A DNA stretch of 64,000 nt, from positions 1 to 64,000 of the forward strand of contig NZ_JACIEZ010000005.1 in NCBI RefSeq assembly GCF_014197145.1. Reading direction: 5' to 3'. Of this stretch, positions 58,166 to 64,000 are shown piece by piece. Within the stretch, counting starts at the first letter, position 1, and each line of letters begins with the position of its first letter. The stretch is from Gellertiella hungarica. GTDB lineage: Bacteria > Pseudomonadota > Alphaproteobacteria > Rhizobiales > Rhizobiaceae. The notes beneath the pieces were generated by a model. That model saw only the letters and a list, made by a program, of their open reading frames with translations. It was not told the origin of the DNA and did no database searches. Both the position numbers and the translations under genes were made by a program.

Positions 58166-59062
58166 TCAGGGAATGACCCGCTCCCGGCGGCTGATCACCA
58201 GCACGAAGACGAGCAGCGAGAAGACGGCGAGATCGCGCCAGACGAAGGGCGCATAGGCCCCCCACAGGGTCTCGGCAAGTCCCAGCGCGGCAGCCCCTCC
58301 CGCGGATTTCAGCGGTTCGCCGTAACCGCCGACGGCGGCGATCAGCAGCACCTTCAGCCCGAACATGATCCCCGAGCCGAAATCCATGTTGCCGTAGTAG
58401 TTGGTGGCGATCATGCCCGTTGCAGCCGCGACCATCGTGGAGGCGACATAGGCGACGACGAAGACCTTCGGCGCATTCACGCCACACAGGCCCGCCGCCA
58501 GCGGATCTTCGGTGACGGCGCGCCAGTGTCGGCCGAAACGGGTGCGCGTGAGGATGTAGTGGCCGGTGGCCACGAGGATGGAGAACAGGCCCGTATTGAG
58601 GAGCTGCATGCCCGTGAGCTGCACCGCCCTGCCCCCTATGACGACAAGCGTCACCGGCTCGGCCAGAAGCGGCGGCAGCCAGAGATCTCTCGTATCCGAT
58701 GCCAGGCGCGCCGTTTCCATCAGCACGATCAGCAGCCCGAGGGCCGCGACGATCACCGCATTGGGCGAAACGCGCACCAGGGGTCCCATGATGTGCCGTC
58801 CGGCGAAGAGCCCGATCCCCGAGGCATAGGCGAATGACACGCAGGCTCCGAAAGCGAGCGCGGCCGGCAGGATCAGCCGCAATTCGTTGAACCCCTGATC
58901 CACGAACAGCACATAGATCTGGCCACCGAAGGCAAAGAAGCCGCCATAGGCGATATCCGCACGCTTCGTGACGCCGAACGCGATCGAATAGCCAAAGGCC
59001 AGGGACGCATACAGTGCCCCCAGCGAGAGGCCCAGGACAAGCTGTTGGACGAGATATCCCAT
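58166..59062 (-). CDS. Branched-chain amino acid-type ABC permease (LivH-like)
   Basis: A 298-residue membrane protein of the LivH family with about eight helices. GLSLGALYASLAFGYSIAFGVTKRADIAYGGFFAFGGQI is the N-terminal signature, and RHWRAVTEDPLAAGLCGVNAPKV is the cytoplasmic EAA-like loop that contacts the ATPase. ATG 59062 has AAAGGAG upstream. LivM, LivF, LivG and a binding protein are all missing around it, so it must work with partners elsewhere or be a relic. It faces the CGNR gene across a palindromic promoter region and ends four bases from moaE. Confidence 0.87.
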   Translation of the reverse strand: MGYLVQQLVLGLSLGALYASLAFGYSIAFGVTKRADIAYGGFFAFGGQIYVLFVDQGFNELRLILPAALAFGACVSFAYASGIGLFAGRHIMGPLVRVSPNAVIVAALGLLIVLMETARLASDTRDLWLPPLLAEPVTLVVIGGRAVQLTGMQLLNTGLFSILVATGHYILTRTRFGRHWRAVTEDPLAAGLCGVNAPKVFVVAYVASTMVAAATGMIATNYYGNMDFGSGIMFGLKVLLIAAVGGYGEPLKSAGGAAALGLAETLWGAYAPFVWRDLAVFSLLVFVLVISRRERVIP

Positions 59063-59076
59063 CACGGACTCCTTTT

Positions 59077-59126
59077 TGCGAGAATTATAACTGGCAAAAT
59101 GCGTTTTACCAGTTATAATTCCACCA
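59077..59126. promoter_or_regulatory. Symmetric divergent promoter/operator of livH-like and CGNR genes
   Basis: Perfect 13-base arms GAATTATAACTGG (59082-59094) and CCAGTTATAATTC (59109-59121) continue inward with AAAA/TTTT. Each arm contains TATAAT. On the plus strand CTGGCA (59091-59096), 17 bases, TATAAT (59114-59119) form a promoter; on the minus strand CTGGTA, 17 bases, TATAAT form its mirror image (59084-59110). The two promoters interlock within one operator-like palindrome, so a bound dimer, or either polymerase, would block both. Confidence 0.7.
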
Positions 59127-59698
59127 TGAGCTTCACCTGGACACCCCATCGTTTCGTAGGTGGCGCGCTGGCATTCGACATCGCCAACAGCGTCATCCTC
59201 AGGCATTTGCCGGAACGCCGCCTCGACCGGCTGGCCGATCCCGCCAATCTTGCGGCCCTGCCGCAGGCGGCCTCTGCCCATTCGGCGGAGCGCGCGTCGT
59301 TCGGCGTACTCCATCCCCTTTCCCCCCAGGATGCACCGCAGCTCCTCGCGCTGCGGGAGGCGATCGACCGCTACTTCAGGGCCCGCGCGGAAGGCCGGGA
59401 GGACGATCGGCTTCTGGCGGATCTGCTGGAGGAAATTGCCGGCGCCATCCGCCGCGATCCGGCGAAGGGAGACCTGATCGCCTCGACGGCCCGCTCGGCG
59501 CTCATGCTGATTTCCAGTCCGGCTGCGGACCGGACAAAGGTGTGCGGGCATTGCGGCTGGCTCTTCATTGACCGATCGAAGAACCGCAGCCGCCTGTGGT
59601 GCGACATGGCCATATGCGGAAACCGGGAGAAGGCAAGCCGGCACTATGCCGCCAGACGCGGCAAGCCGGCCGGGGATGACACGGAGGAGAAACCATGA
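59126..59698 (+). CDS. CGNR zinc-finger transcriptional regulator
   Basis: A 190-residue regulator with an N-terminal ABATE domain (WTPHRFVGGALAFDIANSVILRH) and a C-terminal CGNR zinc finger (VCGHCGWLFIDRSKNRSRLWCDMAICGNREKASRHY). The four zinc cysteines and the name-giving CGNR are intact. No ribosome binding site precedes ATG 59126, and the TATAAT box ends only six bases before it, so the mRNA may be leaderless. It probably controls itself and the divergent permease through the palindrome. Its stop overlaps the lipoprotein start by four bases. Confidence 0.88.
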   Translation: MSFTWTPHRFVGGALAFDIANSVILRHLPERRLDRLADPANLAALPQAASAHSAERASFGVLHPLSPQDAPQLLALREAIDRYFRARAEGREDDRLLADLLEEIAGAIRRDPAKGDLIASTARSALMLISSPAADRTKVCGHCGWLFIDRSKNRSRLWCDMAICGNREKASRHYAARRGKPAGDDTEEKP

Positions 59699-60213
59699 AG
59701 AAGATGATCCTGCTCGCAGCGCTCGCGGCACTGCCGCTCGCCGGCTGCCAGCGCAGCAACGAGAACGGGCCGACGGAGATTGCCGGCAAGCTGTTCATCT
59801 TCAACTACCGGCTTTCGACGGCGGTCTACGAGATCGCGCTGCGCAAGACGGGCACCATTCCCGAGGGCAGCACGGTGACGGCGGAATACGAGAACCCGGC
59901 GGGCGGCCCGCCCCTCGTTTCCACGATCAAGATCTTCCCATTCTGGGAAAGGATCCCGCTGGAGAGCCCGCCCCTGCGCTGCGTCATGAAGGACAAGCCC
60001 TATCGCGTGACCATCACCATCAACGGTCCGGACAAGGCGGAAATCCAGAAAATCGAGACCACCGTCATCTCCAGCCTGGACCAGTCGATCCTCGCGGCAA
60101 AGCCGCTGGTGACCGGTCCGGCCTATGACAAGAATCCTGATGTCTACAAGGCGGATGGCTCGGCCGATTATTCGCCGGATCAGACCTGCCCGGGGGCCGC
60201 AAAGGCATCCTGA
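59695..60213 (+). CDS. Putative lipoprotein, YbaY-like
   Basis: A 172-residue lipoprotein. The signal MKKMILLAALAALPLAGC ends in the lipobox LAGC, with acylation at Cys18. The mature part is beta-rich; it resembles the YbaY/YscW lipoprotein beta-barrel fold in the EIAGKLFIFNYRLSTAVYEIALR segment, though weakly. The start overlaps the CGNR stop (ATGA), so it is co-translated with the regulator. No function can be given; its link to the permease is only by position. Confidence 0.8.
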   Translation: MKKMILLAALAALPLAGCQRSNENGPTEIAGKLFIFNYRLSTAVYEIALRKTGTIPEGSTVTAEYENPAGGPPLVSTIKIFPFWERIPLESPPLRCVMKDKPYRVTITINGPDKAEIQKIETTVISSLDQSILAAKPLVTGPAYDKNPDVYKADGSADYSPDQTCPGAAKAS

Positions 60214-60227
60214 CCGGACAGCCGCCT

Positions 60228-60256
60228 CTTTTCATTATTTACGGATTGTCTTATAT
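60228..60256 (+). promoter_or_regulatory. Possible promoter of the structured leader
   Basis: CTTTTC (60228-60233), 17 bases, TTATAT (60251-60256) resemble the rhizobial -35/-10 elements, four of six bases matching CTTGAC in the first box. A start near 60263 precedes the structured region. Confidence 0.4.
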
Positions 60257-60262
60257 TGCGAA

Positions 60263-60506
60263 CCGGACGGGCAAAGCCTGTTCTGGGGCGTAAGAACCCT
60301 ATCCGACATCGGTGCGCAAAGCCCCTTCACGGGGAATGCGAACCCGTGCTTTAAAAGCACTCGCCTGCCTCTTTGGCCGGGGAGGTTGCTGCGCATGTCC
60401 AGGGCGAAAGCCTAAAGGCAGCGACGGCCGTTTGTTGGACGGTTTCTTAACTCCCCTGGCCGCCAGAGAGTTCGCTCTGGCGGCTCTCACCCCGGGGGAC
60501 AAATCG
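60263..60506 (+). ncRNA. Structured RNA leader or sRNA of unknown class
   Basis: About 245 bases between the lipoprotein and a 59-residue gene form many hairpins: GTTCT/AGAAC (60280-60297), CCGA/TCGG, a long-range TGCGCA/TGCGCA pair (60313-60318 with 60390-60395) and a ten-base-pair stem (60459-60484). CACGGG/CCCGTG (60328-60348) excludes both CCCC/GGGG (60322-60334) and GTGCTT/AAGCAC (60346-60360), so two alternative folds are possible. A CCCC block next to the purine-rich ribosome site (60491-60499) could mask it. I cannot match it to a known riboswitch. Confidence 0.45.
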
Positions 60507-60686
60507 ATGAATTTCTACGATCTCTACGCCGTTTCGCCAGACTGGATAAAGCTGGCAGTCATGCTGGAATTTCCGGCTTTCGTTCTCGCCATCCTCTGGA
60601 TTGCCGCCTGGTACCGTGTGAAGATGGCCATGGTGGGCGCCCGGCCAGCGCAGCCGCAACCGACCGAAGCCGGGGACGCGGGATAG
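60507..60686 (+). CDS. Small membrane protein
   Basis: A 59-residue protein with one hydrophobic helix (LAVMLEFPAFVLAILWIAAWY, cut at about residues 16-37), an N-terminal acidic/aromatic segment (MNFYDLYAVSPDWIK) and a Pro/Ala/Gln-rich cytoplasmic tail. GGGGGAC lies just upstream of ATG 60507. No family is recognised. The open frame reaches 60312, but the upstream part is the structured leader. It converges on ndk and shares its terminator. Confidence 0.65.
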   Translation: MNFYDLYAVSPDWIKLAVMLEFPAFVLAILWIAAWYRVKMAMVGARPAQPQPTEAGDAG

Positions 60687-60698
60687 TGCCGAAACGAA

Positions 60699-60726
60699 AA
60701 AACCGGCGCAGGATTGCGCCGGTTTT
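60699..60726. terminator. Bidirectional terminator between the small protein gene and ndk
   Basis: A twelve-base-pair stem (60699-60710 with 60715-60726) and a GGAT loop, with T-rich sequence on both strands, serves both converging genes. Confidence 0.9.
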
Positions 60727-60752
60727 CCTTGGTTCTCGCGGATAGCGGCCGA

Positions 60753-61175
60753 TCAGCCGACGATTTCGGTCTCGGCGAACCAGTAGGCGATCTCGATCTT
60801 GGCGGTTTCCGGAGCGTCGGAGCCGTGAACGGAGTTTTCGCCGATGGAGAGGGCGTGGGTCTTGCGGATGGTGCCTTCGGCAGCCTGGGCCGGGTTGGTG
60901 GCGCCCATGATCTCGCGGTTCTTGGCAATGGCGTTTTCACCTTCCAGAACCTGGACGACCGTCGGGCCGGAGGTCATGGTGTCGACGAGTTCGCCGAAGA
61001 AGGGGCGTTCCTTGTGAACGGCGTAGAAGCCTTCGGCTTCGCGGCGGCTCATCCAGACGCGCTTGGAAGCGACGACGCGCAGGCCGGCGTCTTCGAGCAT
61101 CTTGGTGATCGCGCCCGTCAGGTTGCGCTTCGTTGCGTCCGGCTTGATCATCGAAAAGGTACGTTCAATCGCCAT
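60753..61175 (-). CDS. ndk: Nucleoside diphosphate kinase
   Basis: A 140-residue enzyme that balances nucleoside triphosphates by phosphotransfer. The phosphorylated histidine lies in [19 protein letters not shown], and [18 protein letters not shown] opens the protein. The normal bacterial length is kept. ATG 61175 is followed by the family sequence at once. It stands alone. Confidence 0.97.
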   Translation of the reverse strand: MAIERTFSMIKPDATKRNLTGAITKMLEDAGLRVVASKRVWMSRREAEGFYAVHKERPFFGELVDTMTSGPTVVQVLEGENAIAKNREIMGATNPAQAAEGTIRKTHALSIGENSVHGSDAPETAKIEIAYWFAETEIVG

Positions 61176-61280
61176 CGGAATTCATCCTCTTGGGTGGTGG
61201 GGAAAAGTGGGCGGTGTTTACCCGCCTCCCGGCCCGAAAACAAGGGGGGAGCCCGATTGTGACGGAAAATGACGGCGGCC

Positions 61281-61976
61281 CTAGCCTGCCCGCGCCCGCA
61301 CCTTGCGCCCTGTCTCTTCGAAGAGATCCAGACAGCGCTCGAACCAGGCGGTCACGCCGTCTTCCGGGGCGAGCGGCCAGCGGGTCGAGACGATGCGGAG
61401 CCATTGCAGCGCACCGAAGACGATGTAATCGGCAAAGAGCGGTTCCTCTCCGCCGAGAAACGGCTGGCGCTTCACGAGGGCACGCAGCGGCTCCAGCCTG
61501 GCGTCGAAGGCAGCCACCTCGGCGGGACTGTTTGCCGCCATGCCTTCCAGCGTGTTTCCGAGCCGCGTTTCCCGGCTCTCGCGGAAATAGGGCTGGTCCT
61601 CGGGGTCCAGCAGCTCCCAGATCTCATGCACCGCGATCCGGCTGATCGCGGGGTGAATGACGCTCTGGGACCAGGCCTCCACGAAGCGTGAAAGGGCCCT
61701 GCCCCCGTCTCCGCCGAAGAGGCTTGGATGCTCGGGATAGGTTTCCTCGAGATATTCGGCGATCGCGAAACTGTCGGAGACGAGATGCCCGTCGTCGCGG
61801 AGCATCGGGACCGTCTTCGAAAAGCCGCCTTCGGTGCGGGCGATATCGGTGAAGCGGAGCGGCCGCTCCTCGAAATCCAGCCCCTTGTGCTTCAGCGCCA
61901 TGACGGCCTTCCAGCAGTGCGGCGAGAAGGTGCAGGCGGGGTCGGCTCCGCGAAGGGTGTAAAGCGTGATGGTCAC
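61281..61976 (-). CDS. Glutathione S-transferase
   Basis: A 231-residue GST. The N-terminal thioredoxin-like domain has LYTLRGADPACTFSPHCWKAVMALKHKGLDFEERPL and the cis-proline/gamma-glutamyl region VPMLRDDGHLVSDSFAIAEYLEETYP. The C-terminal helical domain contains RQPFLGGEEPLFADYIVFGALQW. A Ser/Cys-rich first helix suggests the beta-etherase (LigE/F-like) or beta class. The substrate is unknown. It is a second GST, not closely similar to that at 52861. Confidence 0.88.
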   Translation of the reverse strand: MTITLYTLRGADPACTFSPHCWKAVMALKHKGLDFEERPLRFTDIARTEGGFSKTVPMLRDDGHLVSDSFAIAEYLEETYPEHPSLFGGDGGRALSRFVEAWSQSVIHPAISRIAVHEIWELLDPEDQPYFRESRETRLGNTLEGMAANSPAEVAAFDARLEPLRALVKRQPFLGGEEPLFADYIVFGALQWLRIVSTRWPLAPEDGVTAWFERCLDLFEETGRKVRARAG

Positions 61977-62120
61977 GTCGTTTCTCCTGATCTTTCCCGA
62001 GAGCGTGTGGAGAGAAAGCTTCGATCAGCAAAATGGATGCGTCCAATCAAAAGAATTGACGCCACCCATTCGCGGTCCTGTTCTATGGTCCGGGCATGAC
62101 GGCAAGGGAGTGCAAGCGCG

Positions 62121-62630
62121 ATGAGAGACCATTTCCGGATGTTCGCGGCCTATAACGGCTGGGCCAACAACCTGCTTTACCAAGCGGCCGCCGCGCTGAC
62201 CCCGGAAGAACTGCGAACCGACAAGGGCGCCTTCTTCGGCCCGCTTCTCAACACGCTCAATCACATCATGGTCGCCGACAGGGTATGGCTTCACCGGCTG
62301 ACGGGCGAAGGCATGTTGCCGACAGCGCTGGACCAGGTGCTCTACACGGATTTCGAGGCATTGCGGGACGCCCGCATCGCAGAGGACGCGCGCCTGGCCG
62401 CCTATGTGGAGGGACTGACGGAAGAGGCGCTCGACGAGAGCTTCACCTTTTCTCCCATCGGCAAGACCGACCGGATCACCCAGAAGCGTGGCGTCACGCT
62501 CTCGCATGTCTTCAACCACCAGACCCACCACCGGGGCCAGTGCCATGCGACGCTGACGGCGCTCGGAAAGCCTTCCCTCACGCTCGACCTCATCTATTTC
62601 CTCCGCTCGGAAGGCAAGGCGTGGCTCTGA
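62121..62630 (+). CDS. DinB-family protein
   Basis: A 169-residue four-helix-bundle protein of the DinB/DUF664 family. The metal ligands are seen as His in LNHIMVADRVWLHRL and two His in the HVFNHQTHHRGQCH block, the usual three-His site. Members include thiol-dependent metalloenzymes such as mycothiol or bacillithiol transferases; the substrate here is unknown. It lies 43 bases before the ABC-F gene on the same strand and is divergent from the GST gene. Confidence 0.88.
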   Translation: MRDHFRMFAAYNGWANNLLYQAAAALTPEELRTDKGAFFGPLLNTLNHIMVADRVWLHRLTGEGMLPTALDQVLYTDFEALRDARIAEDARLAAYVEGLTEEALDESFTFSPIGKTDRITQKRGVTLSHVFNHQTHHRGQCHATLTALGKPSLTLDLIYFLRSEGKAWL

Positions 62631-62673
62631 GCCGCCCTTGCCATCGGCGACGGTTTCGGCCAAAACCGCGCGC

Positions 62674-64000
62674 ATGATCGCGATATCTGACCTTTCCGCC
62701 CGCGTCGCCGGACGCCTTCTCATCGACCATGCCAGCGTGACCCTTCCATCGGGAACGAAGGCGGGGCTCGTGGGCAAGAACGGGGCTGGCAAATCCACCC
62801 TCTTCCGCATCATCACCGGCGAGTTCCCCTCCGAAAGCGGATCCGTCTCGCTGCCGCGCAACGCGCGCATCGGTCAGGTGGCACAGGAAGTGCCGGGCAC
62901 CGAGGAGCCGCTGATCGAGATCGTGCTGAAGGCCGACAAGGAGCGTGCAGCCCTTCTTGCGGAAGCGGAGACGGCGACCGATCCCCATCGGATCGCCGAG
63001 ATCCAGACCCGCCTTGCCGATATCGGCGCCCATGCGGCGGAAGCGCGCGCGGCCAGCATCCTCGCCGGCCTCGGCTTCGACCACGCGGCGCAGCAGCGTC
63101 CGGCATCGTCCTTTTCGGGCGGCTGGCGCATGCGCGTGGCGCTGGCGGCGGTGCTCTTTTCCGAGCCCGACCTGCTGCTTCTCGACGAGCCCACGAACTA
63201 TCTCGACCTCGAAGGCACGCTCTGGCTCGAGGAGTACATCCGCCGCTATCCGCACACGGTCATGATCATCAGCCATGACCGCGATCTGCTGAACACCGCC
63301 GTCAATGCCATCGTGCATCTCGACAAGAAGAAGCTCACCTTCTATCGCGGCTCCTACGACCAGTTCGAGCGGCAGAAGGCGGAGGCCGACGAGCTGCAGA
63401 ACAAGGCAGCCGCCAAGAACGAGGCGGCGCGCAAGCACCTGCAGAGCTTCATCGACCGCTTCAAGGCCAAGGCCACCAAGGCGCGGCAGGCGCAATCCCG
63501 CGTGAAGGCGCTGGAGCGCATGGGCACCATCTCGGCCGTGGTCGAGGATACGGTGCTCGGCTTCTCCTTCCCGGAACCCGAGCGGACGGCCGCCTCGCCG
63601 ATCATCGCCATTCAGGGCGGCGCTGTCGGCTACGAGCCCGGCAACCCGATCCTGAAGCGCCTCAACCTGAGGATCGACACCGACGACCGCATTGCCCTGC
63701 TCGGCTCGAACGGCAACGGCAAGTCCACCTTTGCCAAGTTCATCTCGGGCCGGCTTCAGGCGGAATCGGGCGAGGTGAAGCTCGCGCCGCATCTGAAGAT
63801 CGGCTTCTTCGCCCAGCACCAGCTCGACGACCTCATTCCCACCCAGAGCGCCGTGGAGCATGTGCGCAAGCGCATGGTGGACCAGCCGGAGGCGAAGGTA
63901 CGCGCCCGCGTTGCCCAGATGGGCCTTGCGACGGAAAAGATGGACACGCCCGCCAAGGATCTTTCGGGGGGCGAGAAGGCGCGTCTTCTCATGGGCCTTG
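62674..64000 (+). CDS. ABC-F ATPase, 3' end outside the window
   Basis: At least 442 residues are visible from ATG 62674, open to the window end. The first ATPase has Walker A GKNGAGKST, signature FSGGW and Walker B LLLLDEPTNYLD; a charged linker (residues about 225-290) resembles the P-site tRNA interaction motif; the second ATPase has GSNGNGKST and LSGGEKARLL. With no membrane segment it fits the ABC-F translation factors (Uup/YheS/EttA type) acting on the ribosome. Subtype cannot be fixed without the C-terminus. No strong ribosome binding site was found upstream. Confidence 0.93.
   Translation, partial: MIAISDLSARVAGRLLIDHASVTLPSGTKAGLVGKNGAGKSTLFRIITGEFPSESGSVSLPRNARIGQVAQEVPGTEEPLIEIVLKADKERAALLAEAETATDPHRIAEIQTRLADIGAHAAEARAASILAGLGFDHAAQQRPASSFSGGWRMRVALAAVLFSEPDLLLLDEPTNYLDLEGTLWLEEYIRRYPHTVMIISHDRDLLNTAVNAIVHLDKKKLTFYRGSYDQFERQKAEADELQNKAAAKNEAARKHLQSFIDRFKAKATKARQAQSRVKALERMGTISAVVEDTVLGFSFPEPERTAASPIIAIQGGAVGYEPGNPILKRLNLRIDTDDRIALLGSNGNGKSTFAKFISGRLQAESGEVKLAPHLKIGFFAQHQLDDLIPTQSAVEHVRKRMVDQPEAKVRARVAQMGLATEKMDTPAKDLSGGEKARLLMGL

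Noticed and set aside
60312-60506. Upstream extension of the 59-residue membrane protein to 124 residues
   Set aside because: The added residues are Arg/Gly/Cys-rich with no fold and come from the hairpin-rich leader; ATG 60507 has its own purine-rich site.

Overview
This window looks like chromosome from an alphaproteobacterium of the order Hyphomicrobiales, most likely Rhizobiaceae (Rhizobium/Ensifer/Agrobacterium/Shinella-like); the genus cannot be fixed by eye. The basis is high GC, proteins that read as rhizobial orthologues, and rhizobial gene neighbourhoods: plsX-fabH-ihfA-merR, ldtP/ldtR/hemB, ppx-ppk-hda-perM-pgsA-like-purMN, and ropB/uvrC/pgsA/moaDE/ndk. No rRNA, complete tRNA or CRISPR array was seen.

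Layout. (1) 1-3028 is the right end of an integrative element, probably a prophage or ICE. It has a P4-type tyrosine integrase, a translationally coupled unknown gene, an excisionase-like HTH protein, a phage adenine methyltransferase and a truncated unknown gene, all on the minus strand. It ends at a 3' half of tRNA-Pro(GGG), which is the attachment site. (2) 3029-12944 holds a CHASE4-GGDEF-EAL c-di-GMP protein, an orphan ABC binding protein, small enzymes, then the envelope/lipid cluster bamE <-> cytochrome bc1 chaperone-yceD-plsX-fabH-ihfA-merR. (3) 13072-26480 holds hppA, an MFS pump, nusB-ribH, ribE-ribD-nrdR-glyA, the L,D-transpeptidase ldtP with its probable regulator ldtR, and hemB. 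(4) 26572-36346 holds an RDD protein, bpt, a DMT permease, a decayed AbrB/MazE-like antitoxin, parC, an unknown exported protein, aspS and an MFS pump. (5) 36470-47256 holds a Tat-exported multicopper oxidase, rnd, the polyphosphate genes ppx and ppk, the replication regulator hda, and purM-purN. (6) 47360-54180 holds an omptin-type outer-membrane protease with all four catalytic residues, a NudK-like Nudix enzyme coupled to a molybdopterin oxidoreductase, rlmJ, a secreted RNase T2, a GST and the Omp25/RopB porin-like protein. (7) 54339-64000 holds a candidate sRNA with its own promoter and terminator, uvrC, pgsA-moaD-moaE, a lone LivH-like permease facing a CGNR regulator across a near-perfect palindrome, a lipoprotein, a highly structured leader before a tiny membrane protein, ndk, a GST, a DinB protein and a truncated ABC-F ATPase.

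Most of the window is conserved housekeeping sequence. The signals most worth a second look are the tRNA-Pro attachment site, the symmetric divergent promoter/operator at 59077-59126 (probably with a leaderless mRNA), the structured RNA at 60263-60506, the candidate sRNA at 54374-54600, and the omptin. No clearly new multi-gene system could be demonstrated by reading alone.
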